64,000 nt of DNA from Gillisella vitis. Lineage in GTDB: Bacteria > Pseudomonadota > Alphaproteobacteria > Rhizobiales > Rhizobiaceae. Positions 10,056 to 18,883 of this stretch are shown here, piece after piece; within the stretch, counting starts at the first letter, position 1, and the number at the start of each line of letters is the position of its first letter. A model generated the notes under the pieces. It was not told the origin of the DNA. It saw nothing but the letters and a program-made list of their open reading frames with translations, and ran no database searches. Where the stretch lies: NCBI RefSeq assembly GCF_001541345.2, contig NZ_LMVL02000005.1, forward strand, positions 186,001 to 250,000, read 5' to 3'. A program made the position numbers and the translations under genes.

Positions 10056-11522
10056 TTATTCCGAGACGATCTTGACCCGGCTGCCCTGCGCCGGGCTTTG
10101 TCCGGCAGGAATGGCGTTCAACACCTTGAACAGTTCCAGCTTTCGATCCGTTCCCATCATCCTGGCTGACAGGCTGGCCAGCGTGTCGCCTTGTCCAACG
10201 GTGACGACCCGGACGCGCAATGGTTTCAGTGTCTTGGCTTCCTCAGGCGTGATGCGGCGGAAGGTTTGGCGCAGAAGATCGGCTGTCGGCGCGAGCTGGT
10301 CGCTGCCCTTGGGAACGGCAGTCAGGAAGCGGAAAATCTGATTGCCCAGCCGTACCACGGTGACGTCAAAATCCCAGCGATCCGCAGAGGCCCTGGCGGT
10401 CGCAGCCTCCATGCCATTGATCTTGGTTTCGTGAATGCTGTCCGGTAACAGGCCGGTGACCCAGCCGCTGGAAATATAATTGGTCAGGCTGCGGTTCTGG
10501 GTATCGGCCACGCCGTCGAAGCGGATGGCGACATCGCCAGGCCCGGTGGCCATGACCGCCTCTACCTTGTTGTCGATCTGAAAACCATCCGGCACGTCGA
10601 AGCGAATGCCGAGGCCACCATGCAGGAATGTGTGACCACGGACATAGCCTTCCTGCGGGCTGTCGCCATACAGCATGCCGTCGATGCCATCGAAAAAGTA
10701 ATCGCGGCCTTTGTCGCCAGTCGATCCGTCAGGTCCGAAGGCGCGGGCATGGTCGCGTGCCAGTTCCACCCGCTGTGGCGTGCTGGGGTGGCTGGACAGG
10801 AAGTCCATGCTCTGATCGGCATTCGGGTCGGATGAGCTGTAATGCTGGTATGCGGCCATGGAATCCAGGAAGCGCGCCGCCGCATAGGGATCGTAACCTG
10901 CTTCGCCCAGCGTGCGCACCCCGATCGTATCGGCCTGCAATTCCTGCTGGCGTGAGAAGGCGGCCAGCCGCAGCTTGCCGCGGGCCAAGGCCTGCTTTCC
11001 GGCCAGATCGCTGGACAGGACTTCGGCCACCACCCGGCTGGCAATGACCTCTGCTTCCTCGCGCCGCTGGCGCTCGATACCGTGATTGGCGGTGACATGA
11101 GCCATCTCATGCGACAGCACGGCAGCCACTTCCGAAGCGTCGTTGGCCAGCGCCAGCAGGCCACGGGTGACATAGAGATAGCCGCCGGGCAGGGCAAAGG
11201 CATTGATAGCGGGAGAATTCAGAATGGTGATCCGATAGGATTGCTGCGGGTTTTCAGAAACCACCGTCAACGCACCGGCAATTTTCGCCACCAGCCGCTC
11301 GGTTTTCTCGTCGTGATATTCGCCGCCATAGCTTGCGACGATGCGGGGATGCTCACGCGCACCCATCTGGGCGCGCGGATCGTCCTTCTGCACTTCCTGA
11401 ACGATTTGTGGTGAAGACGAGGGCGAAATGTTCGGCTGGTAGGACTGCTCAACCATTGACTGGCAGCCGGCAAGCGACAGGGCGGCGATCAGGCCGAGGC
11501 TGGCTTTAAATCCAGGGCGCAT
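10056..11522 (-). CDS. M48 family metalloprotease, lipoprotein, with C-terminal LysM-like segment
   Basis: Likely periplasmic zinc metalloprotease related to BepA/LoiP, which control outer-membrane protein assembly. With the start at 11522 the protein is 488 aa and begins with a lipoprotein signal ending in the lipobox LAGC. The zinc motif HEMAH and the third-ligand segment QELQAD are present. Past the protease domain is a long substrate- or partner-binding part. The C-terminus has a LysM-like pattern (VGQGDTLASLSARM). The frame is open 25 codons further upstream, but that would bury the signal peptide. Substrate unknown. Confidence 0.88.
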   Translation of the reverse strand: MRPGFKASLGLIAALSLAGCQSMVEQSYQPNISPSSSPQIVQEVQKDDPRAQMGAREHPRIVASYGGEYHDEKTERLVAKIAGALTVVSENPQQSYRITILNSPAINAFALPGGYLYVTRGLLALANDASEVAAVLSHEMAHVTANHGIERQRREEAEVIASRVVAEVLSSDLAGKQALARGKLRLAAFSRQQELQADTIGVRTLGEAGYDPYAAARFLDSMAAYQHYSSSDPNADQSMDFLSSHPSTPQRVELARDHARAFGPDGSTGDKGRDYFFDGIDGMLYGDSPQEGYVRGHTFLHGGLGIRFDVPDGFQIDNKVEAVMATGPGDVAIRFDGVADTQNRSLTNYISSGWVTGLLPDSIHETKINGMEAATARASADRWDFDVTVVRLGNQIFRFLTAVPKGSDQLAPTADLLRQTFRRITPEEAKTLKPLRVRVVTVGQGDTLASLSARMMGTDRKLELFKVLNAIPAGQSPAQGSRVKIVSE

Positions 11523-11830
11523 TTTTCCCGCCACCATTTGCGTGGTCTGCCAAGTGCCTCGCTGTGCAGGGGCCATCAGGATCATATTGCAGCGCATCCT
11601 AGAAACGTCTTCGTCCCCTTACCTGTTCAGTCACACCCGCCATTTCGCTGATATTGCGACGCGGGACGTTTCACGATTTTTATCCAAATCCTTAACAGCA
11701 TATTATTGAATTGGATAAAACTGCGCATCGCACAAGATCAGCCAATTGGATAAGAAAATGTTAATGATCGCATTGATTTGTGCTTTGTATGTACCACGCC
11801 ATGCCAGCCGGTCGCGTCGAAATCATGGCC
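11523..11830. other. Intergenic region upstream of the M48 protease gene
   Basis: About 310 bases, AT-rich in its right half. It carries the octamer TTGGATAA three times in 75 bases (inverted at 11680-11687, direct at 11711-11718 and 11746-11753). No gene is apparent. The repeats could be an operator for the M48 gene, but I know of no regulator with this site. Confidence 0.45.
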
Positions 11831-12592
11831 TTAAAGCCGGTCACTATTATGAAAGGGACCGAGAAAGGTCTTGAGCGCAGCTGGGCCTTCGCCGGAAAGG
11901 AAGGTTTTTGCATCGCAATGCAGTGAAATCCGGCCTTGATCCAGAAATAGCACATCATCTGCCAGGCGCCGCACATCCTGGGGATCGTGGCTGACGATCA
12001 ACACGCTCTGGCCGGTTTCGCGGTGCAGATCCAGCAGCAGGTCTGCCATGCTGGCGCGCAGGCCAGGATCGAGGGCGGCAAAAGGTTCGTCCAGCAACAA
12101 TACTGGCTTGCGCCGTACCAGCGCGCGGGCAAAGGCGGCGCGCTGTTTTTCGCCGCCGGAGAGCGTTGCTGGCTTGCGCTTGTCATAACCGCCAAGTCCC
12201 ACTCTTTTCAGTGCCTCGCTCACCGCCAGCCGATCCGCCGCGCTAAGCCGCAGGGACGGATCGATGCCAAGGCCGATATTGGTGGCGAGATCGAGATGGG
12301 CAAACAGGTTATGGTCCTGGAACACCAGAGAGACCGGCCGCTTTGCGGGGGGCAGATCGGTGATGTCCTCCGAACCAATCCGGATGCGGCCCTGATCGGG
12401 GGTCTCAAACCCGGCAATCAGGTTCAGCAGGGTGGATTTGCCTGAGCCGGACATGCCGGTGATCGCCGTGATCTTTCCCGCAGCGATCTGATCGTTGAAA
12501 CCAAAACTCTGGTTCCCCAGCCGCAGTTGCACGTTGTCGAGCACAATTGAGGCAACGGGTGCGGCATCCGGGATATTGGCCGTCTCGCTCAA
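11831..12592 (-). CDS. thiQ: Thiamine ABC transporter, ATP-binding protein
   Basis: ATPase of the thiamine/TPP importer ThiBPQ. Walker A (GMSGSGKST, about residues 47-55), the Q-loop (VFQDHNLF), signature LSGGEKQR and Walker B (VLLLDEPFAALDP) are all canonical, as is the H-loop (VSHDP). Length is 253 aa. Its start overlaps the thiP stop by four bases (ATGA), so it is the third gene of thiB-thiP-thiQ. TPP represses the whole unit through the riboswitch before thiB. Confidence 0.95.
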   Translation of the reverse strand: MSETANIPDAAPVASIVLDNVQLRLGNQSFGFNDQIAAGKITAITGMSGSGKSTLLNLIAGFETPDQGRIRIGSEDITDLPPAKRPVSLVFQDHNLFAHLDLATNIGLGIDPSLRLSAADRLAVSEALKRVGLGGYDKRKPATLSGGEKQRAAFARALVRRKPVLLLDEPFAALDPGLRASMADLLLDLHRETGQSVLIVSHDPQDVRRLADDVLFLDQGRISLHCDAKTFLSGEGPAALKTFLGPFHNSDRL

Positions 12593-14382
12593 GGTCGCTC
12601 CTCCGGTTTGCTGGTGCTTGAGCCGCCCGCCGTTCCAATCATGGTCAGCACAAGGCAGACAAGACCGAGCAGCAGCGCCAGGCCATCTGCATCGGCGGTG
12701 CGGTAGCTGCCCATCCGGCTATAGATCAGCCATGGCAAAGTCACCAGATTATTGGCGCCGAACAGGGCCACCGCTCCGAGGTCTCCCAGCGACAGCGCCA
12801 TGGCAAAGGACAGGGCCGTCAGGATTGGACGGCGCAGGCCCGGCCAGTCGATATGGCGGATCTTGGCCAGTCCGCCAAGGCCGAGGCTTGCAGACAGCCG
12901 CGCCGTGCGCTGGTGATGGGTGGCGATGGCCGGTGCCAAGACCCGCATGGTAAAGGGCAGCGCCATGATCGCGTTTATCGCCACCACCACCGGCCCGGCA
13001 AACCCTGCAGCATTGCCCATCTGCCGCAGCAGCAGGAACCAGCCGGTGGCCAGCACGATGACCGGCACCAGCAGAACCAGCGAGGAGGTTGCGCCAATCA
13101 GCCGGGACAGGGTGGTTGCGACCAGGGTTTTTTGCCGCAGGCCGGATAGTGCTGTCCTGGCATTGATGAAGACGAGGCTGAGACCCAGCGCCAGCAGGGC
13201 GGCGGGAAAGGCGATGGCAAGGCTAAGACCGGCAGCCCGCCAAACCGAGGGATCACCCAGCAGTTTCAGGAGATCGGCTTTAACGCCAGCAAAAGCGATA
13301 GTGGCAAGGGGCGTGACCAGGAAGAGCAGAGCGACCAGCAGCACGGCGCCATCCCAGGCCCGCGCTGCCAGCCCCTTGCCATCGAGCCGCAGCACAGGTC
13401 TTTCATCGGGTATTGTTTGGTCGTCTGGTGCGGGAAACAGCGCCAAAAGGCCAAGCAACAGAGCCGTGACGGCCAGTTGCAGAGTGGCCAGGGATACGGC
13501 CAGGGGCGGGTCAAAATCAAAGCGCAGCGCCTGATAGATCGCCACTTCCAGCGTCGTCGCGCTCGGTCCACCGCCCAGTGTCAGCACCAGCGTGAAACTG
13601 GTGGCGCAGAGCATGAAGATCAGCCCGGCTATGCCGGGAAGCAAGGTGCTGAGGGCTGGCCATTCGATCATCCGGAAAATGGCAACCGGACCCATGCCAA
13701 GGCTGGTCGCCATGCGCCAATAATCCGGTGGCACCCGCTCCAGCCCGGCAAGCAGCAGGCGGCATGCCAAGGGCATGTTGAAAAACACATGGGCAATGAG
13801 AATGCCGGTCAGGCCGTAAATGCTGACCGGTGTCTGACGGCCGAGCAGCGCGAGCAGATCATTGGCAAGCCCGTTGCGACCCCAGATACCAATCAGGCCC
13901 AGCGCTCCGATCAGCACCGGCAGACCCATGGGCAGCGCCATCAGCCGGATCAGCCAGCGACGGCCCCAGAAATGCCGTTGCCGTGCAAAGGCCAGTGCCA
14001 CAGGCAGGGCAAAGGCAATGGACAGCGCGGTCGATAGCCCGGCCTGCACCAGGGTGAAGCGCAGGATGGACAGGGTGTAATTGTCCAGCGCCAGCGGCAC
14101 GTTGCCACCGGTTGCCACCAGCAAGGCGGTGATTGCCAATCCGATAAACGCAAAAAGGCTGGCAAGGCCAATGACCCCACCGGCAATCGGCAGCAGGTTT
14201 TGCCGTGTCAGAGCATCGGACCGAAAAGTGGGAACCGGTTTTCGGAAAACTCCGATGCGCAAACAAAAACCTAGAGCATTTTTGCTTTTCGTTGAATCGC
14301 GAAAATGTTCTCGCTCTTTGTTTTTACGCATTTCCGGACGCAAAACCGCTAAACACTTTTGCTGGAAATGCTTTAAAGCCAT
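12589..14382 (-). CDS. thiP: Thiamine ABC transporter permease, with repeat-derived N-terminus
   Basis: Inner-membrane permease of ThiBPQ, a fused two-half permease with about twelve membrane segments and two EAA-type loops (near ERVPPDYWRMA and GLGGLAKIRHI). The usual protein of about 540 aa would begin near 14211, where I find only a CTG in the segment LTRQNLLPIAGG. The first in-frame ATG after the thiB stop is at 14382, eight bases beyond it. Starting there gives 597 aa, of which about 57 N-terminal residues are encoded by a dispersed intergenic repeat (14205-14382). Either the protein carries this extension or translation starts at the CTG. The transport core itself looks intact. Confidence 0.88.
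   Translation of the reverse strand: MALKHFQQKCLAVLRPEMRKNKEREHFRDSTKSKNALGFCLRIGVFRKPVPTFRSDALTRQNLLPIAGGVIGLASLFAFIGLAITALLVATGGNVPLALDNYTLSILRFTLVQAGLSTALSIAFALPVALAFARQRHFWGRRWLIRLMALPMGLPVLIGALGLIGIWGRNGLANDLLALLGRQTPVSIYGLTGILIAHVFFNMPLACRLLLAGLERVPPDYWRMATSLGMGPVAIFRMIEWPALSTLLPGIAGLIFMLCATSFTLVLTLGGGPSATTLEVAIYQALRFDFDPPLAVSLATLQLAVTALLLGLLALFPAPDDQTIPDERPVLRLDGKGLAARAWDGAVLLVALLFLVTPLATIAFAGVKADLLKLLGDPSVWRAAGLSLAIAFPAALLALGLSLVFINARTALSGLRQKTLVATTLSRLIGATSSLVLLVPVIVLATGWFLLLRQMGNAAGFAGPVVVAINAIMALPFTMRVLAPAIATHHQRTARLSASLGLGGLAKIRHIDWPGLRRPILTALSFAMALSLGDLGAVALFGANNLVTLPWLIYSRMGSYRTADADGLALLLGLVCLVLTMIGTAGGSSTSKPEERP
14205..14382. repeat. Dispersed repeat family A, copy 1, at the thiB-thiP junction
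   Basis: Contains TTACGCATTTCCGGACG at 14324-14340, found inverted and identical at 44530-44546, and a second module with GGACCGAAAAGTGGGAACCG near 14218. Such modules are common between genes in Rhizobiaceae. Here the element lies inside the thiBPQ operon and stays open in the thiP frame. Confidence 0.8.
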
Positions 14383-14390
14383 GCCAGGCC

Positions 14391-15422
14391 CTACTTTGAA
14401 GCCATTGCCGCCTGCCATTCCGCGATCCAGGCCTTGCGGTTGGTGGCAACCTCCTGCGGGCTCATCAGAAAGGTCTTGGCTGGCTTGACCAGACGGTCGA
14501 AAGCCTCTGGCAGCGGGGTCGAGGTCTTGGTGACAGGCATCATCCAATTGTTGGTGGGGATCTCATCCTGGAAGCCTGCGGTCAGCATGAATTTCAGGAA
14601 ATCCTCGGCCAATTGCTTGTGCTTGGCGCCTTTCAGCAATCCCGCCACTTCGATCTGGATGTAATGCCCTTCCGAAAAGTCTGCGGCCTGATAACGGTCG
14701 GTGTTTTCAGAGACCATGTGATAGGCGGGTGAGGTCGTATAGGAAAACACCATCGGCACTTCGCCCTTGGTAAACAGACCATAGGCTTCCGACCAGCCGG
14801 GGGTGACGGTCAGCACCCGGTCCTTCAATTTTGCCCAGGCGGCGGGTGCATCCTTGCCATAGACGGATTTGACCCAAAGCAGCAGGCCGAGCCCCGGCGT
14901 CGAGGTGCGCGGGTCTTCGATAACGATCTTCTGGGCAGGGTCGCCTTCCACTAGTTCCTTCAGGCTTTTCGGCGGATTTTTTACGGTCTGGGTGTCGTAG
15001 ACGACGGCGAAATGTCCGTAATCATAGGGCACAAACATATCGTCCTTGAAGCCGCCAGGCACCTGGGCCGAGGATGCATCAATGCCGTGGGGCGCAAAAA
15101 GCCCGGTCTGCCTGGCTTCCTCAGTGAGATTGGTGTCCAGCCCCAACGCCAGATCCGCCTCGCTGGAAGCGCCTTCCAGTTTCAAGCGGTTCAGCAGTGC
15201 CACGCCATCTTCCAGCCCGACGAACTTGACGGTGCAGCCGCAGGTTTTTTCAAACGTGGCTTTCACCTTCGGACCTGGTCCCCATTCGGAAACGAAGCTT
15301 TCATAGGTGTAGATGGTCAGCACCTTGTCTTCGGCATTGGCGGCGGGCGTGCCAATGGCGAGAAGCGCCAGCAATGCGGTTGCTGGGATGGATAGGAACA
15401 TGCGTGGGGACTGGTCAGCCAT
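14391..15422 (-). CDS. thiB: Thiamine ABC transporter substrate-binding protein
   Basis: Periplasmic binding protein that captures thiamine and its phosphates for ThiPQ. It has a clear Sec signal peptide ending near AANA-ED. The mature part begins with the type II binding-protein fold seen in ThiB ([17 protein letters not shown]). The 343-aa length is normal. A GAGGAAA ribosome-binding site precedes the ATG. It is first in the operon and sits directly behind the TPP riboswitch. Confidence 0.95.
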   Translation of the reverse strand: MADQSPRMFLSIPATALLALLAIGTPAANAEDKVLTIYTYESFVSEWGPGPKVKATFEKTCGCTVKFVGLEDGVALLNRLKLEGASSEADLALGLDTNLTEEARQTGLFAPHGIDASSAQVPGGFKDDMFVPYDYGHFAVVYDTQTVKNPPKSLKELVEGDPAQKIVIEDPRTSTPGLGLLLWVKSVYGKDAPAAWAKLKDRVLTVTPGWSEAYGLFTKGEVPMVFSYTTSPAYHMVSENTDRYQAADFSEGHYIQIEVAGLLKGAKHKQLAEDFLKFMLTAGFQDEIPTNNWMMPVTKTSTPLPEAFDRLVKPAKTFLMSPQEVATNRKAWIAEWQAAMASK

Positions 15423-15485
15423 GGCTTTTCCTCTTCAATTTCAATAGTGCGCGAGATGGGAAAAGGCGGCATGGCAGCCGCGCAT

Positions 15486-15576
15486 CTAATCCCTCCGCCG
15501 GTGTTAGCCGGATCAGGTTCCGCGGGTTGGCGATGTCGCCTCTCAGCAATGGCAGACACCATTGCACCCCGTTAGA
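15486..15576 (-). promoter_or_regulatory. TPP riboswitch (THI element) controlling thiBPQ
   Basis: Read on the minus strand the region holds the conserved THI-box pieces in order: a GGGGTGC 5' strand, CTGAGAGG in the pyrimidine-sensing part, and ACCCGCGGAACCTGATCCGG followed by CTAACACCGGCGGAGGGA. This is the thiamine-pyrophosphate aptamer. It lies about 60 bases before thiB. When TPP is plentiful it should close the ribosome-binding site or end transcription. Confidence 0.96.
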
Positions 15577-15827
15577 TCTCTAGGAGGTTTAGCGGTGGGA
15601 AATGAAACTGACAAGGGGTGATTGCCTGGGACGGTGAGTGACCCTTCATCGATCTTGGAGGGTCAGTGGATTTCAATCGTCACGGATCAGTATCGTCATT
15701 CATATTGCGCCGAATTTGACGCAAATGAGATATTTTGTTGACGCCATGTCTAGCCTTCTGGTTTACTGCGGCTCTTAAGCTTCGATAATTATACGCTTGC
15801 TTGCCTTGGTTGATGGAGGAACATCGC

Positions 15828-16568
15828 ATGCCATTGGAAAAAAGTGATATTGATTTTGTCTGCAACAGTGTGCGGTTTACCGGAAAATACACAGACCATG
15901 GTCAGACATGGTCTGACCTGCAGATCATGACGCTTGCCAAGGCAAGAACCATGGATAAAGGCGGTCGGGCAGAACAGTTCCTCAATCACTATCTGGCGGG
16001 CTCGGGTGAACCGATCCATTTCTCGCTTCGGACATTGATGGAAGAGGACCCCGGGGTGCGTGCTCGCATCTTTGGTACAATCAATGCGGCGCGGGCGCCG
16101 TTGAAAAATTCAAAGGGGGAAAATTCAAGGACTGCGCCAATCCTGTCCCCGTCATCTCACCCTGCCTCTTCCGGCATCGTGGATATTCCGCAAACCAATT
16201 TTCGAAATCACGATTGGCAGTTTGCGACGGGCTCATTGAATGTGAACTGGCAGTTTATTGAAGAAATCAATCGCAATGGCGTTATTATGATGAAAGTCGA
16301 GGTCTGGACGACCAACATCTACCGGTGGCATCCAGAGGATGATCGACGGACACAATGCGTGCATGAGGCGGCCGCCAACCTTCAACATCCCAAGCAGGAA
16401 AGCTATTTTCCGATTGATGATCGTATCCACGGATCTGGAATGCTTCCTGGCATGGTGACGCCGAATTATTCCAAGAAGAAGACCACGAACTATAAGCCAG
16501 CCAAGGATTTTCTGATGGTGGCCAAACCCGAAGCCGTGCTTATTCCCAAGGTGGCGCCTCCGCGTTGA
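15828..16568 (+). CDS. Hypothetical protein, unrecognised family
   Basis: I do not recognise this 246-aa protein. GGAGGA at 15815-15820, seven bases before the ATG at 15828, makes it a credible gene. There is no signal peptide or membrane segment. The middle (about residues 85-115) is low-complexity, polar and probably flexible. The C-terminal half looks beta-rich, with tryptophans and a compact motif EVWTTNIYRWHPEDDRRTQC followed by VHEAA. Its base composition is visibly more AT-rich than the neighbouring genes, which suggests recent acquisition. The degenerate ABC protein begins 120 bases downstream on the same strand; a shared function is only a possibility. Confidence 0.75.
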   Translation: MPLEKSDIDFVCNSVRFTGKYTDHGQTWSDLQIMTLAKARTMDKGGRAEQFLNHYLAGSGEPIHFSLRTLMEEDPGVRARIFGTINAARAPLKNSKGENSRTAPILSPSSHPASSGIVDIPQTNFRNHDWQFATGSLNVNWQFIEEINRNGVIMMKVEVWTTNIYRWHPEDDRRTQCVHEAAANLQHPKQESYFPIDDRIHGSGMLPGMVTPNYSKKKTTNYKPAKDFLMVAKPEAVLIPKVAPPR

Positions 16569-16688
16569 TCTTGTGCGGTTCAGCTGACGGGGATTTCTCT
16601 AAGGCTTTTTATGGTTGGGGAGTAGCACAACAGCGCTATCGCGGGCATGATGGGAAGCAGAACTTCTTTTCATGGCCGATCACCACTG

Positions 16689-18461
16689 ATGACCGCATCC
16701 AAGACCACACTTCCGGACAACGAAACCGCCGCGCCGGACCTGACATTTGCCGAACAGATGCGCATGGCTGGCCAATCCTTCTGGTCCAGCCATGTCAGAG
16801 GCCGCATTCTGCTGCTGGCGCTTTCGTTGCTCGCTGTCATTCTGCTTTTGACCTACGGCCAGATATTGCTCAATCGCTGGAACCAGCCGTTTTACAACGC
16901 CTTGGAAAATCGCGATCTATCCGCGTTTTGGCAGGAATTGCGCAACTTCTTCTTCATTGCCGCCTTTTTGTTGGTCATCAATGTGGCGCAGACCTTTTTC
17001 AGCCAGATGACCGCGCTTTACATGCGTGAGGGGCTGGCGCGCGATATGGTCGATCAATGGCTGAAAGGCAGGCGGGCCTATCGGCTGTCGGTGTCCAGCC
17101 CGCTTGGCGTCAATCCGGACCAGCGCCTGCATGAAGATGCGCGCAAGCTGGCGGAATCGACGACGTCACTCACCGTCGGCCTGGTGCAATCCACCATTCT
17201 GCTCGTCAGTTTCATCAGCGTGCTCTGGAAATTGTCCGGCGATTTTTCGCTGACCTTGTTTGGCCATCAGATCGCCATTCCCGGCTATATGGTCTGGGCG
17301 GCGCTGATCTATGCCGGCGGCGCGGCGGTGGCCAGTAATCTGGTCGGGGCGACGCTGACCCGTCTCAACGCCACCCGCTATGCCCGCGAGGCCGAGCTTC
17401 GCGCCGCCTTGATGCGCAGCAACGAGCATCTGGAGCCGATTGCCCTGGCGCGTGGCGAGGATGTCGAGCGCGGCCAGATCCATTCCACCATCGACCGAGT
17501 GCTGGCGATTATTTCCAAGCTGGCGCTGGCGCTGACCAATCTGACCTGGGTGTCGGCGGCCTTCGGCTGGCTGGCGCTGATCGTGCCGGTGCTGATCGCC
17601 TCGCCAGCCTATTTCGGCGGCACGATGACCTTCGGCGGCCTGATGATGGCAGCCTCCGCGTTCACGCAGGTCTATACGGCCTTGCGCTGGTACGTCGATA
17701 ATTTCGGGGCGATTGCCGATTGGAAGGCGACGCTGCTGCGGGTGATGGTGCTGCGCGCCGCCCTGATCGAACCGGCGCTGACCGAGACGGTGGAAGGCCA
17801 GATCCGGGTCGAGGCCGGTAAACCAGGCGAACTGGCTTTCGAGGATGTCTATATCCGCACCCCCGTCGAGGCGGAGGCTCATTGGGGCGGTTATCATCTG
17901 AAAGAGGACAATCCCACCATCCTTGCCGGTGAACATGTGATGGTCAACGGTGATCCCGGCATCAACCGGCGGCAATTCTTCAATGCCATCGCCGGACTCT
18001 GGCCCTATGGCGAAGGCTTGATCCGTTTGCCGCAGGAAGATCATATCCTGTTCGTGCCGCAGTCCCCCTATATGCCGGAGGGGCGGTTGCGGGACATCCT
18101 GGCCTATCCCGAGGACGCCTCCACCTATGGTGACGAGGCGATGACGCTGGCGCTGAAGACGGTCAAGCTCAGCCGCCTTGCTAGCGCGCTGGACGAGCGG
18201 CAGCGTTGGGACCGGGTGCTGGACAAGGATGAGCAGATGGCGCTGGCCTTTGCCCATATCCTGTTGCGCAAGCCCCGCTGGGTGGTGTTCAACGATGTGC
18301 TTGATGGCGTGGAACCGGAAACGGCGACAATCCTCACCGGCGTGATGACGCAGTTAGAGGAGGCGACGCTGATCTATATCGGCCGCGCCCAAGGCTTTAT
18401 CGATGCGGTATCGCCGCGCATCCTGCATCTGGAGCGGATGGACGTGCCGGTGCCGGAATAG
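16689..18461 (+). CDS. SbmA/BacA-like ABC membrane protein with degenerate ATPase domain
   Basis: About 590 aa: an N-terminal membrane domain of the SbmA/BacA-like ABC_membrane_2 type (GQILLNRWNQPFYNALENRD) followed by an ABC nucleotide-binding domain. Nearly every catalytic motif of that domain is lost. The P-loop is GDPGINRRQ without the lysine, the signature reads LDKDEQMAL, Walker B ends FNDV instead of DE, and the switch histidine is replaced (YIGRAQ). The Q-loop glutamine (FVPQSPYMP) and the overall fold survive. It therefore probably cannot hydrolyse ATP and may act as a proton-driven or regulatory transporter like SbmA. The start is uncertain (16647 or 16689). The frame is clean, so it is not an obvious pseudogene. 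Confidence 0.88.
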   Translation: MTASKTTLPDNETAAPDLTFAEQMRMAGQSFWSSHVRGRILLLALSLLAVILLLTYGQILLNRWNQPFYNALENRDLSAFWQELRNFFFIAAFLLVINVAQTFFSQMTALYMREGLARDMVDQWLKGRRAYRLSVSSPLGVNPDQRLHEDARKLAESTTSLTVGLVQSTILLVSFISVLWKLSGDFSLTLFGHQIAIPGYMVWAALIYAGGAAVASNLVGATLTRLNATRYAREAELRAALMRSNEHLEPIALARGEDVERGQIHSTIDRVLAIISKLALALTNLTWVSAAFGWLALIVPVLIASPAYFGGTMTFGGLMMAASAFTQVYTALRWYVDNFGAIADWKATLLRVMVLRAALIEPALTETVEGQIRVEAGKPGELAFEDVYIRTPVEAEAHWGGYHLKEDNPTILAGEHVMVNGDPGINRRQFFNAIAGLWPYGEGLIRLPQEDHILFVPQSPYMPEGRLRDILAYPEDASTYGDEAMTLALKTVKLSRLASALDERQRWDRVLDKDEQMALAFAHILLRKPRWVVFNDVLDGVEPETATILTGVMTQLEEATLIYIGRAQGFIDAVSPRILHLERMDVPVPE

Positions 18462-18477
18462 ACCTGCTTGACGGCAT

Positions 18478-18570
18478 AGCTCGTTAAAGCGAGCTTCATC
18501 TCGTCCGATTTAAGAAATTATCCAGTAGACTCTCTGCCCGCAGAAGCTTACTGCATAATCTTTAAACCAG
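18478..18570. repeat. Dispersed repeat family B, copy 2 (degenerate)
   Basis: CCGATTTAAGAAATTAT near 18506 and, inverted, TGCATAATCTTTAAACCAG near 18552 match the boundaries of the other family-B units. The central part is diverged. Confidence 0.5.
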
Positions 18571-18730
18571 ATATGGATTAAAAAAGCGAAATTGCGCGCC
18601 AAGCAGACTGTGACATTGCCCCCGGGGCGTTCTGCACAGGCGCACGCAATATCAGAATTCATTGGGCCGTTTTCCACGTGCCACCGCATCATGCCAATAG
18701 CCGTTCACAATGGCAGTCGGTATTCCGTTG

Positions 18731-18776
18731 CGACTATCTCAAGCCTTTAAGGCACTTGAGATGGTCGTTTTTTTTT
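18731..18776 (+). terminator. Strong orphan terminator
   Basis: A 13-bp stem (18731-18743 with 18755-18767, one G-T pair), an 11-base loop that can itself pair (CCTTTAAGG), then nine T. It is far from the ABC gene stop at 18461 and before the gene at 18884, so no coding gene ends here. Confidence 0.8.
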
Positions 18777-18883
18777 CAAGGCAGGGATGCGTGCGCGTCT
18801 TCGGGCCTTGGTATAACACAAAAGAGACAGAGCATTTCCTGGGGCGTCCTTGGCGCTGGAAATGGTCCCACTAGAGGCTGGAT

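Larger units (their letters stand above)
18462..18883. other. Intergenic region with repeats and an orphan terminator
   Basis: About 420 bases without a credible protein gene. Left part: degenerate family-B repeat pieces, including the hairpin AGCTCG-N6-CGAGCT (18478-18495) and a TGCATAAT segment near 18553. Right part: a strong terminator (18731-18776) some 270 bases beyond the end of the ABC gene. The stretch 18600-18776 could encode a small RNA. Confidence 0.5.

Noticed and set aside
15892..15915. Inverted repeat CAGACCATG-N6-CATGGTCTG inside the unknown gene
   Set aside because: It lies within coding sequence, and a nine-base inverted repeat can arise by chance; nothing else points to an operator there.
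18510..18692. 60-aa minus-strand frame in the intergenic region
   Set aside because: It runs through degenerate repeat sequence and lacks a ribosome-binding site.
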